64,000 bases of DNA, taken from Jilunia laotingensis (GTDB lineage: Bacteria; Bacteroidota; Bacteroidia; Bacteroidales; Bacteroidaceae). The notes below the pieces were generated by a model. It saw only the letters and a list, made by a program, of their open reading frames with translations. It did no database searches and was not told the origin of the DNA. Numbering within the stretch: the first letter of the stretch is position 1; each line of letters opens with the position of its first letter. The DNA is taken from assembly GCF_014385165.1 (NCBI RefSeq), contig NZ_JACRTF010000001.1, positions 248,001 through 312,000 of the forward strand. The letters are read 5' to 3'. Shown in pieces: positions 27,014 to 35,559 of the stretch. The translations under genes and the position numbers were made by a program.

Positions 27014-28807
27014 TTATTTCTTGCCTTCCAGTTGTTCTTTCAAAGCAGCCAAAGCATCGATATCACCCAAAGTTGTAGAAGCAGCCTGATTCTGAATTAC
27101 AGGGCTTTCTTCTTTCTTAGCGGTCTTCTTTGCGTTAGAAGCAGCCTTCTTTTCCGCTCTCTCTTCTGCCTTAGCAACATCTTCGAAAATACGGCTGTGA
27201 GACAGGATGATTCTCTTCGCGTCTTTGTTGAACTCGATCACTTTGAATTCCAGTTTCTCATCCAACTGAGCTTGTGAACCGTCTTCCTTAACAAGATGTT
27301 TCGGAGTAGCGAAACCTTCAACACCGTAAGGCAGAGCAACTACAGCACCCTTATCCAACATTTCGATGATTGTTCCTTCGTGTACGGAACCTACAGTAAA
27401 TACTGTTTCGAACACGTCCCAAGGATTTTCTTCAAGTTGTTTGTGGCCTAAGCTCAAGCGACGGTTTTCTTTATCGATTTCCAATACCTGAACTTCGATA
27501 TCAGCACCAATCTGAGTGAATTCTGACGGGTGTTTCACTTTCTTCGTCCAAGACAAGTCAGAGATGTGGATCAAGCCGTCAACGCCTTCTTCGATTTCTA
27601 CGAATACACCGAAGTTAGTGAAGTTACGAACTTTTGCAGTATGTTTAGAACCTACAGGATATTTTTCTTCGATAGTTTCCCAAGGATCTTGTTTCAGCTG
27701 TTTGATACCTAAAGACATCTTACGTTCTTCACGATCCAAAGTCAATACTACAGCTTCTACTTCATCACCTACTTTCATGAAGTCCTGAGCAGAACGCAAA
27801 TGCTGTGACCAAGACATTTCAGAAACGTGGATCAAACCTTCAACACCTGGAGCGATTTCAATGAATGCACCGTAGTCAGCCATAACGACTACTTTACCCT
27901 TCACATGATCACCCACTTGCAGATTAGCATCCAAAGCATCCCATGGGTGCGGAGTCAATTGTTTCAAACCTAAAGCGATACGTTTCTTCTCGTCATCGAA
28001 ATCAAGGATAACAACGTTGAGTTTCTGATCGAGTTCAACAACCTCTTTCGGATCGCTTACGCGGCCCCAAGAAAGGTCTGTGATGTGGATCAATCCGTCT
28101 ACGCCGCCCAGATCGATGAATACACCATAAGAAGTGATGTTTTTAACGGTTCCTTCAAGAACTTGTCCTTTTTCGAGCTTACCGATAATCTCTTTCTTCT
28201 GTTGTTCAAGTTCAGCTTCGATAAGAGCCTTGTGAGAAACAACCACATTTTTGAATTCCTGGTTGATCTTAACAACCTTGAATTCCATTGTTTTTCCAAC
28301 GAATACATCATAATCGCGGATCGGCTTAACGTCGATCTGAGAACCCGGCAAGAATGCTTCGATGCCGAATACGTCAACGATCATACCACCCTTAGTGCGG
28401 CATTTGATGTAACCCTTGATAATTTCTTCGTTTTCCAGAGCAGCATTCACACGATCCCAAGAACGGGTAGCGCGTGCTTTTCTGTGTGACAGAACCAACT
28501 GTCCTTTTTTGTCTTCCTGATTCTCGATGTATACTTCTACAGTATCACCAATTTTCAGATCAGGATTGTAACGGAACTCATTCAAAGGAATGATACCATC
28601 TGATTTGTAACCGATGTTCACAACAACTTCACGTTTGTTCATTGCGATTACGATTCCGTCAACTACCTCACGGTCGTTAACTTTGTTAAGCGTACTGTCG
28701 TAAGCTTTTTCAAGATCTTCGTGGCTGGCGCCGGTGAATGACTCACCATGTTCATACGCATCCCAGTTGAAGTCTTCAACAGGAGCAACGTTCTTTAAGT
28801 TTTCCAT
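27014..28807 (-). CDS. rpsA: 30S ribosomal protein S1
   Basis: A 597-residue S1 with six S1/OB repeats from about residue 45 to 550. Clear copies include GQVLEGTVKNITSYGVFIDLGGVDGLIHI, GDHVKGKVVVMADYGAFIEIAPGVEGLIHV and GSKHTAKVRNFTNFGVFVEIEEGVDGLIHI. The C-terminal tail is Lys/Glu/Ala-rich. S1 helps mRNA bind the 30S subunit, which matters in a group that largely lacks Shine-Dalgarno pairing. It has a consensus promoter and its own terminator, so it is monocistronic. Confidence 0.98.
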   Translation of the reverse strand: MENLKNVAPVEDFNWDAYEHGESFTGASHEDLEKAYDSTLNKVNDREVVDGIVIAMNKREVVVNIGYKSDGIIPLNEFRYNPDLKIGDTVEVYIENQEDKKGQLVLSHRKARATRSWDRVNAALENEEIIKGYIKCRTKGGMIVDVFGIEAFLPGSQIDVKPIRDYDVFVGKTMEFKVVKINQEFKNVVVSHKALIEAELEQQKKEIIGKLEKGQVLEGTVKNITSYGVFIDLGGVDGLIHITDLSWGRVSDPKEVVELDQKLNVVILDFDDEKKRIALGLKQLTPHPWDALDANLQVGDHVKGKVVVMADYGAFIEIAPGVEGLIHVSEMSWSQHLRSAQDFMKVGDEVEAVVLTLDREERKMSLGIKQLKQDPWETIEEKYPVGSKHTAKVRNFTNFGVFVEIEEGVDGLIHISDLSWTKKVKHPSEFTQIGADIEVQVLEIDKENRRLSLGHKQLEENPWDVFETVFTVGSVHEGTIIEMLDKGAVVALPYGVEGFATPKHLVKEDGSQAQLDEKLEFKVIEFNKDAKRIILSHSRIFEDVAKAEERAEKKAASNAKKTAKKEESPVIQNQAASTTLGDIDALAALKEQLEGKK

Positions 28808-28871
28808 TAATAATTAATTGTTTTGAGATACTTTAATTAAGTAAGACATTATATTATCTATAAATCGGGCG

Positions 28872-28902
28872 CAAAGATATAACATTTTTTCTGAACCGCA
28901 AA
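28872..28902 (-). promoter_or_regulatory. Promoter of rpsA
   Basis: On the minus strand TTTG (28902-28899), 19 bp, then TATCTTTG (28879-28872). This is a perfect match to the Bacteroides consensus. The leader would be about 60 nt and AT-rich. Confidence 0.8.
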
Positions 28903-28970
28903 TAAAGAGACGAAAAAAGCCGTCTCACGACGGCTAATATTCAATCAATTACATACTACTTTATACACCA

Positions 28971-29948
28971 TTATAATCTATGGGGATTCCTTTTTCCGGT
29001 TGTATGAATGGCAGATGGATTTCCCACATATTCGATATCACCGCTTCCGGTAATATTACATTTCAAGACACCGGACACCCAGCAAGTAATATTTCCTGAA
29101 CCATTCACGGTGGCATCCACATCATCGGCCTTCAGATTCTTAGCATCCAGATCACCGGAATTTCGCAAGGACAAGATAGCTTGCTTGGCGGAACCGGCAA
29201 TCGTGAGATCACCGGAGCCGTTTAATTCAGCTTTTACAATTCCCCCTTTTATTCCGACAAAATCAAGATCGCCTGCTCCCATGAGACCGACAGTCACATT
29301 ACCCGCCACGTTCTTTCCTTTAACCTTCAGGTCACCGGAACCTTGAAGTGTAGCCGCAGCCGAGTTCGCCACTAAATTACAAATATTTAAATCACCGGAT
29401 CCCATCAGATTCAAAGCAACCTTATCAGCGTGAATACTGTTCTTCACAGCTATGTCTCCAGAACCTTGCAAGGTTGCCGCAAAATCATTTACGCAAACCA
29501 CATCCTCCGCATTAATGTCCCCGGATCCCTGCAAAATCAATGTCAGGTTGCTGCATTTCAATTTTCCATTCAACAGGATATCCCCCGATCCTTGTAAAAG
29601 AGCATTTGTCAACGATGGACTGGATGCGATTATCTTCAACCGTCCTTCTTTTCCGAACTCGATGCTCGTATTCTCTTTAAAGGAGATTGTCAAAGTACCT
29701 TTGGAAACCTCGCATTTCACCAAATCCAGCACATTGTCCGAACCATAAATTTTCAACTGAGGCTTATCCGACTGTGTATAAACAACCGTTGGGCTTCCCA
29801 AAAGTTTTATCTTATCAAAATTCTGTACTTTTACCTCTTTCGTTTCATATTTCCCACTCGCTTTTACACGTTTCGTCTGAGCATTGCCTGCAGTAGCTAA
29901 AAGAAGTGAACATAAAAACAGCACTCCTACACATCTTTTCATTTTCAT
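28971..29948 (-). CDS. GIN-domain exported protein with ten GSGD-type repeats
   Basis: A 325-residue exported protein with a signal peptide (about 1-23, ending GNAQ). It matches the head GIN domain (DUF2807) found in putative Bacteroidota adhesins or surface proteins. From about residue 115 it carries ten repeats about 20 residues apart, each centred on GSGD or a variant: GSGDILL, GSGDINA, GSGDIAV, GSGDLNI, GSGDLKV, GAGDLDF, GSGDLTI, NSGDLDA, GSGNITC, GSGDIEY. This fits a right-handed parallel beta-helix with one turn per repeat. The function is unknown. Confidence 0.88.
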   Translation of the reverse strand: MKMKRCVGVLFLCSLLLATAGNAQTKRVKASGKYETKEVKVQNFDKIKLLGSPTVVYTQSDKPQLKIYGSDNVLDLVKCEVSKGTLTISFKENTSIEFGKEGRLKIIASSPSLTNALLQGSGDILLNGKLKCSNLTLILQGSGDINAEDVVCVNDFAATLQGSGDIAVKNSIHADKVALNLMGSGDLNICNLVANSAAATLQGSGDLKVKGKNVAGNVTVGLMGAGDLDFVGIKGGIVKAELNGSGDLTIAGSAKQAILSLRNSGDLDAKNLKADDVDATVNGSGNITCWVSGVLKCNITGSGDIEYVGNPSAIHTTGKRNPHRL

Positions 29949-30120
29949 AATCCTATCATTTTTGAGTTTAATTATAGACTTTACTTATGAGACGTTAATC
30001 AGCAAAGAAATGTTACACTAAAAATCTTTCTTTATCCGAACAACGATCCCATTCAAGTCCTCTTTCTCAAGAGTTCCATCAACTTATTATAAAATAATGT
30101 AGAAACCTTTCTTGAAATGC

Positions 30121-32307
30121 TCAACGATTAAATAATTCGAAAGTAAACTTACAACCGATCTCTTTATACTTCCAGTTTTCGCTGCTAACAAACACACCAA
30201 AATCAAAAATATGTGTACCGATACCATAGCCAAGCTCCAAATAGGGCTTGAGATGAGGCACACATAAGGCGTTCAGATATAAACGCTCATTCTGGACATA
30301 ACGAGTATACTTCATCAAATGACGTAAAAACAAAAACGGTGCTTCATACGTAAAATGGGCACGGACATATTTCCGTGACGAGTTGTACCAGCGTCCGTCC
30401 AGCAGCTGGAAGACTCCACCGATATCGTCATTCCACCCTACCGGCAAATTACTCCTCGCCAGATTAGCAAAGTCCACAAAATAAAGCTGGTCCTGGTTTG
30501 TAAACATTCCCAAGCCAAAACGATAATAAATATTACGCATCAAACCAAGAGGCACCCGATGCTGGAGATCGAATTCAACCCGTTCATACTCTCCGCTACT
30601 TTTGAAAATTCCTTTTATGCCCCTTTCATAATCAACCGAAAAGGTCGGATAAGAAGAATAAAGATTCATTTTACGCTTACCGTTCATATAATAATACAAG
30701 CGTGGAGTCCACTCCACACGGACACGGGGCGCAAAACTTATATAGGTGTCTTTAAGTCTGTTCATCAGATCGGGAGGAGGAGGAAGGTTCGGATCTACCA
30801 TAACAAATTTAGACTTTTCTACAGCTGTACGCCGATGTGCAGACAGACCGACACTCAACTCCAAACCGTTGACAATCTCTATACTGTGACGAAAATTAAA
30901 GAATAAATCCTTAAAATATTCAAGATGTATCTGGTCGAAATCGAATATGCTATCCGGCATGGCCTTCAGTTCATCCAACACGTCACTGCTGTAAATACGG
31001 TTCCCATTACCAAAATTCATGTGAATAGCGCCACGTTTTTGCGGCCAATAATCAAAATCCGTGTTGACCGACCAATAAAACTCTTTGCGGGTAAAGTTAT
31101 ATCCTATACGGGGAACCACTCGAAGAAGTTTATCACCGGAAAACAGACGGTTATATTTAAAATCCTGCCTCCAGGAAAAGCCGTTACTACCGCTATAACT
31201 CAACAACAACGGATTAATAATCGGAGAGCTTTTCACACTTCCCATTTTTGAAAGATCTACTTTCAGGTCAGAAACCAGAAAGTCCCCCAGCTCTCCCCAA
31301 AATTCACGTTTTTTGGACGTAGGCCGTACAGACGAAGTGTCCTTTCTATAAGCATAGTCCTCATATAGTTTTTTCTCACTTTCACTTAACTCTATCGGTC
31401 GTAACGAAGCAAAGTAAGCACTGTCGCGATGCAAAGAATTTGTATCACATTTCAGCGTAAATGATTCGGTCAGATCGAGTTTCTTCTTTTCCTTATGAAA
31501 CTTATTCCGCTCTTTCAATTCGATAGAGGTGTAATTGAGAGATGCGAGATAACTGCCATCCACTACATTTCCCATAAAATTAAATCGAACATTAAACTCA
31601 TAACGTATGGGGAGAAATTCATTTTCATCTCCCACCTCCCCCATCTTTATAAGGTTCTCGAAAGTAAGCAACTCGGAACGCCCGGAAAAACGAATCTCAC
31701 GCACACTCCATACATCCGAACTGACAATCATATATCCCCCAACCAACTGATCACTTTTTGTCTTGGGTATAAAACGTATTTTATAATGCAGATTATCCTG
31801 GTCGCCTGTAATAGTATCTATCCGGTAGCGGTAATACTTCTTCCCATTCTTGGCCAATGGAGATAGCAAGCGATCGTCAAGCAAAGTAGACGAATAAATA
31901 TTAACATTAAAGTATTCAAGCATCGTTGCCTGAAACCCTCCACTATACACCGTTCCGTAACCAGCCTTCACTTTCTGATCATAAATATTCGGAGCCGTAA
32001 AATGAAGGTCACTGAATGACTCCATTAAATATTCACGTACACCTTTCTGCATCCGGAACATTTTGGGAAGATAGCGAAACATGAAGTTTTTCTTTCGGAT
32101 ATTCAATTTCCCCTTTATATAAAGATCTGCCCTGTAATCATTGACGATCTTTTCATAAAAAGGCGCAAAAGCTATCACATTGTAAAGAATAGAATCTACC
32201 TTGATCGCTTCATTCGTATATGGATTCAGAACAGACTCGGCCTTTCCTTTTGGAATTAAAAGGAACATAAACAAGACCAATACTCCTATAAATCTATATC
32301 GTTTCAA
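30121..32307 (-). CDS. DUF5686-family outer membrane protein (TTG start proposed)
   Basis: A large barrel-containing protein of the DUF5686 family, about 728 residues from the proposed start. It begins LKRYRFIGVLVLFMFLLIPKGKA, a normal signal peptide. Many amphipathic strands follow and it ends IGCKFTFELFNR, like an outer membrane barrel. An ATG at 32361 would add 18 residues. However, a -7 element TATATTTG (32339-32332) lies between that ATG and the TTG at 32307, and AAAAAGGATTCTG precedes the TTG. I therefore prefer TTG. Longer relatives carry an N-terminal carboxypeptidase-like beta domain, which is absent here. Confidence 0.8.
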   Translation of the reverse strand: MKRYRFIGVLVLFMFLLIPKGKAESVLNPYTNEAIKVDSILYNVIAFAPFYEKIVNDYRADLYIKGKLNIRKKNFMFRYLPKMFRMQKGVREYLMESFSDLHFTAPNIYDQKVKAGYGTVYSGGFQATMLEYFNVNIYSSTLLDDRLLSPLAKNGKKYYRYRIDTITGDQDNLHYKIRFIPKTKSDQLVGGYMIVSSDVWSVREIRFSGRSELLTFENLIKMGEVGDENEFLPIRYEFNVRFNFMGNVVDGSYLASLNYTSIELKERNKFHKEKKKLDLTESFTLKCDTNSLHRDSAYFASLRPIELSESEKKLYEDYAYRKDTSSVRPTSKKREFWGELGDFLVSDLKVDLSKMGSVKSSPIINPLLLSYSGSNGFSWRQDFKYNRLFSGDKLLRVVPRIGYNFTRKEFYWSVNTDFDYWPQKRGAIHMNFGNGNRIYSSDVLDELKAMPDSIFDFDQIHLEYFKDLFFNFRHSIEIVNGLELSVGLSAHRRTAVEKSKFVMVDPNLPPPPDLMNRLKDTYISFAPRVRVEWTPRLYYYMNGKRKMNLYSSYPTFSVDYERGIKGIFKSSGEYERVEFDLQHRVPLGLMRNIYYRFGLGMFTNQDQLYFVDFANLARSNLPVGWNDDIGGVFQLLDGRWYNSSRKYVRAHFTYEAPFLFLRHLMKYTRYVQNERLYLNALCVPHLKPYLELGYGIGTHIFDFGVFVSSENWKYKEIGCKFTFELFNR

Positions 32308-32331
32308 ACAGAATCCTTTTTGTTGATGGAA

Positions 32332-32362
32332 CAAATATAGAAATAAATATATGATAAACAAT
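32332..32362 (-). promoter_or_regulatory. Promoter of the DUF5686 gene
   Basis: On the minus strand ATTG (32362-32359, one off TTTG), 19 bp, then TATATTTG (32339-32332). Transcription would begin near 32325, downstream of the ATG at 32361, which decides for the later TTG start. Confidence 0.55.
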
Positions 32363-32420
32363 CAATACCGAACTAATTTATTCCCGTCATCCATACCCAC
32401 AAAAAGCTTATCATAGCATC

Positions 32421-32440
32421 ACCCCACGTCAAAGAGGGGT
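32421..32440. promoter_or_regulatory. Dyad 1 upstream of glnN (ACCCC-N10-GGGGT)
   Basis: ACCCC at 32421-32425 and GGGGT at 32436-32440 form a 20-bp dyad followed by AC. The same architecture recurs 54 bp downstream. Probable binding site of an unidentified regulator. Confidence 0.65.
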
Positions 32441-32474
32441 ACACCACAACAAAAATGCATATTTAATTCAAATT

Positions 32475-32494
32475 ACCCCATAAAATATAGGGGT
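32475..32494. promoter_or_regulatory. Dyad 2 upstream of glnN (ACCCC-N10-GGGGT)
   Basis: ACCCC at 32475-32479 and GGGGT at 32490-32494, again followed by AC. Its right arm occupies the place where a -33 TTTG would lie, 19 bp before the -7 element, as expected for a site of positive control. Confidence 0.65.
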
Positions 32495-32512
32495 ACTTTC
32501 AGAAAAAACATA

Positions 32513-32520
32513 TAATTTTG
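32513..32520 (+). promoter_or_regulatory. -7 element of glnN
   Basis: TAATTTTG matches TAnnTTTG, 30 bp before the ATG. The -33 position carries GGGG of dyad 2 instead of TTTG, so the core promoter may need an activator. Confidence 0.6.
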
Positions 32521-32549
32521 CGCCATCAACCATTAAAAAAGGCACGATT

Positions 32550-34739
32550 ATGTCAAAAATGAGATTTTTAGCTTTACAAGAACTTTCAAACAGACGTCCT
32601 TTAGAAGTCATTCCTCCTTCCAACAAGTTATCCGACTATTACGGCAGTCATGTATTCGACCGCAAAAAGATGCAGGAATATCTTCCCAAAGAAGCTTATA
32701 AAGCTGTAACAGATGCCATTGAAAAAGGTACACCCATCAATCGGGAAATGGCAGATTTGATTGCCAACGGCATGAAAAGCTGGGCTAAATCACTCAATGT
32801 GACTCATTACACCCATTGGTTCCAACCGTTAACGGACGGTACGGCCGAAAAGCACGACGGCTTTATAGAATTCGGTGAAGACGGTGGTGTGATCGAACGT
32901 TTTTCCGGAAAATTACTGATCCAGCAAGAACCGGATGCCTCTTCATTTCCTAACGGTGGGATACGCAACACATTCGAAGCTCGCGGATACACGGCATGGG
33001 ATGTATCCTCCCCTGCTTTTGTTGTAGACACCACACTCTGTATTCCGACAATCTTTATCTCATACACCGGTGAAGCTTTGGATTATAAGACTCCATTGTT
33101 GAAAGCACTTGCAGCCGTTGACAAGGCAGCAACGGAAGTGTGCCAGTTATTCGACAAGAACATTACCCGTGTCTATACTAATTTGGGCTGGGAACAAGAA
33201 TATTTTCTAGTTGACTCTTCTTTATATAATGCACGTCCGGACTTATGCTTGACAGGACGCACGTTGATGGGGCACTCTTCTGCCAAAGACCAACAGTTGG
33301 AAGACCATTATTTCGGTTCCATTCCACCACGTGTTACGGCCTTTATGAAAGAACTCGAAATAGAGTGCCATAAACTGGGTATTCCGGTTAAGACTCGCCA
33401 TAATGAGGTTGCGCCCAATCAATTTGAGCTAGCACCCATTTTCGAAAATGCAAACCTTGCCAACGATCACAATCAATTGGTAATGGACCTAATGAAACGC
33501 ATTGCACGCAAACATCATTTTGCCGTGCTACTGCATGAGAAGCCTTATAACGGAGTGAACGGTTCGGGAAAACACAACAACTGGTCACTCTGTACCGATA
33601 CAGGCATAAACCTTTTTGCACCGGGGAAAAATCCAAAGGGCAATATGCTTTTCCTAACATTCCTGGTCAACGTTTTAATGATGGTTTATAAGAATCAAGA
33701 TCTGTTGCGTGCTTCCATTATGAGTGCAGGAAACAGCCACCGCCTGGGAGCCAATGAAGCCCCACCTGCCATTCTATCCATTTTCCTCGGTACGCAACTT
33801 TCCGCAACATTGGACGAAATCGTACGCCAGGTAGGAAGCAATAAAATGACACCGGAAGAAAAAACGACCTTAAAACTCGGCATCGGACGCATCCCTGAAA
33901 TATTGCTCGATACGACAGATAGAAACCGTACGTCCCCCTTTGCTTTCACAGGTAACCGTTTCGAATTCCGTGCAGCCGGATCATCTTCCAACTGTGCCGC
34001 AGCAATGATCGCCATCAATGCCGCCATGGCCAATCAGCTCAATGAATTCCGTGCTTCTGTCGAAAAACTGATGGAAGAAGGGATAGGCAAAGACGAAGCC
34101 ATCTTCCGTCTACTAAAAGAGACCATTATTGCCTCCGAACCGATCCGTTTCGAAGGAGACGGCTATTCCGAAGAATGGAAACAGGAAGCTGCACGGCGCG
34201 GACTAACCAATATCTGCCATGTACCCGAGGCTTTGATGCACTACAGAGACAAGCAATCAAAGGCAGTGTTGATTGGCGAACATATTTTTAATGAAACAGA
34301 ACTGGCTTGCCGCTTGGAAGTGGAGCTGGAGAAATACACGATGAAAGTACAAATTGAAAGCCGTGTATTGGGAGATCTGGCGATCAATCATATTGTACCC
34401 ATCGCTGTAAGTTATCAAAACCGCCTGCTCGAAAACCTGAGGGGGATAAAAGAAATATTCACGCCCGAAGAATATGAAATAATGAGCGCTGACCGTAAAG
34501 AACTTATCAAAGAGATTTCACACAGAGTTACAGCCATTAAAGTATTGGTAAAAGATATGACGGAAGCCCGTAAAATTGCTAATCACAAAGAAAATTACCA
34601 GGAGAAAGCCTTTGCTTATGAAGAGACCGTACGGCCTTACCTGGAAACAATTCGTGACCATATCGACCATCTGGAAATGGAAATTGATGATGAAATCTGG
34701 CCATTGCCTAAATATAGAGAATTACTGTTTACAAAATGA
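32550..34739 (+). CDS. glnN: Type III glutamine synthetase
   Basis: A 729-residue GSIII that makes glutamine from glutamate, ammonia and ATP; it forms large dodecamers. The length and sequence are those of the Bacteroides GlnN class rather than the 450-residue type I. Visible are GWEQEYFLVD, KTRHNEVAPNQFELAPIFENAN, the ATP-site segment NGSGKHNNWSLCTD and the core NRTSPFAFTGNRFEFRAAGSS. Two matching dyads precede it, and a Crp/Fnr regulator follows after 76 bp with its own -7 element. It is likely controlled by nitrogen supply. Confidence 0.98.
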   Translation: MSKMRFLALQELSNRRPLEVIPPSNKLSDYYGSHVFDRKKMQEYLPKEAYKAVTDAIEKGTPINREMADLIANGMKSWAKSLNVTHYTHWFQPLTDGTAEKHDGFIEFGEDGGVIERFSGKLLIQQEPDASSFPNGGIRNTFEARGYTAWDVSSPAFVVDTTLCIPTIFISYTGEALDYKTPLLKALAAVDKAATEVCQLFDKNITRVYTNLGWEQEYFLVDSSLYNARPDLCLTGRTLMGHSSAKDQQLEDHYFGSIPPRVTAFMKELEIECHKLGIPVKTRHNEVAPNQFELAPIFENANLANDHNQLVMDLMKRIARKHHFAVLLHEKPYNGVNGSGKHNNWSLCTDTGINLFAPGKNPKGNMLFLTFLVNVLMMVYKNQDLLRASIMSAGNSHRLGANEAPPAILSIFLGTQLSATLDEIVRQVGSNKMTPEEKTTLKLGIGRIPEILLDTTDRNRTSPFAFTGNRFEFRAAGSSSNCAAAMIAINAAMANQLNEFRASVEKLMEEGIGKDEAIFRLLKETIIASEPIRFEGDGYSEEWKQEAARRGLTNICHVPEALMHYRDKQSKAVLIGEHIFNETELACRLEVELEKYTMKVQIESRVLGDLAINHIVPIAVSYQNRLLENLRGIKEIFTPEEYEIMSADRKELIKEISHRVTAIKVLVKDMTEARKIANHKENYQEKAFAYEETVRPYLETIRDHIDHLEMEIDDEIWPLPKYRELLFTK

Positions 34740-34752
34740 TTCTTTTTTCCAT

Positions 34753-34787
34753 TTTGTTTATTTTCTCAATTATTCTTTCTACATTTG
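34753..34787 (+). promoter_or_regulatory. Promoter of the Crp/Fnr regulator gene
   Basis: TTTG (34753-34756) and TACATTTG (34780-34787) with a 23-bp spacer, slightly longer than usual. It lies 28 bp before the ATG at 34816. Confidence 0.5.
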
Positions 34788-34815
34788 TGCTTTATAACAC
34801 AGTTTTGCAGCACTT

Positions 34816-35517
34816 ATGGTAAAGATAAGCTTGTCAGACATAGATATTGCGGAAAAACTTCCCGATATATGGGCTCCCTTGAACAACGAGCAAAGAGAGT
34901 TTTTGGCGAATAATTTTACTCTACAGAATTATAAAAAAAATGAAGTAATCTACTGTGAAGGAGAAGCCCCAACACACTTGATGTGTCTTCTCAGTGGAAA
35001 GGTAAAGATATATAAAGAAGGAGTCGGAGGCCGCAGTCAAATCATCCGGATGATGAAACCGACGGAATATTTCGCATACCGGGCATTCTTCGCTAAAGAA
35101 GATTTTGTAACTGCCGCTGCTGCCTTCGAGCCCTCACTCGTCGGCTTAATACCAATGAGCGCTATCATGAAGCTAGTCACCCAGAACAACGATTTAGCGA
35201 TGTTCTTCATTCGTCAATTATCGATCGATCTCGGAGTTGCCGATGAACGGACTGTCAATCTAACCCAAAAACACATCCGGGGCCGACTGGCCGAATCACT
35301 CTTATTCCTCAGAGAAAGTTACGGACTTGAAGAAGACGGCTCTACATTGAGTATTTATCTCTCTCGTGAAGATCTGGCAAATTTATCAAACATGACCACT
35401 TCGAATGCGATCCGTACACTATCAAATTTTGCGACCGAACGCCTTATCACCATAGACGGAAGAAAGATCAAAATCATTGATGAAGAAAAGCTGAAGAAAA
35501 TCAGCAAAATCGGATAA
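34816..35517 (+). CDS. Crp/Fnr-family transcriptional regulator
   Basis: A 233-residue regulator. The cyclic-nucleotide-binding-like beta-barrel spans about 30-140 (EVIYCEGEAPTHLMCLLSGKVKIYKEG). The dimer helix follows, then a winged helix near 165-225 with SREDLANLSNMTTSNAIRTLSNFATERLI. There is no Fnr-type cysteine cluster, and the cAMP-pocket motif is not clearly present, so the ligand is unknown. It lies directly after glnN, making the dyads upstream of glnN one possible target, though they do not look like a TGTGA-type site. Confidence 0.92.
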   Translation: MVKISLSDIDIAEKLPDIWAPLNNEQREFLANNFTLQNYKKNEVIYCEGEAPTHLMCLLSGKVKIYKEGVGGRSQIIRMMKPTEYFAYRAFFAKEDFVTAAAAFEPSLVGLIPMSAIMKLVTQNNDLAMFFIRQLSIDLGVADERTVNLTQKHIRGRLAESLLFLRESYGLEEDGSTLSIYLSREDLANLSNMTTSNAIRTLSNFATERLITIDGRKIKIIDEEKLKKISKIG

Positions 35518-35559
35518 TTATATCATCTCAATTCAATAACTTAACACACATTTTCTACC

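Noticed and set aside
26897..27277. Open frame of 126 codons on the plus strand
   Set aside because: It crosses the rpsA terminator and continues antisense into rpsA.
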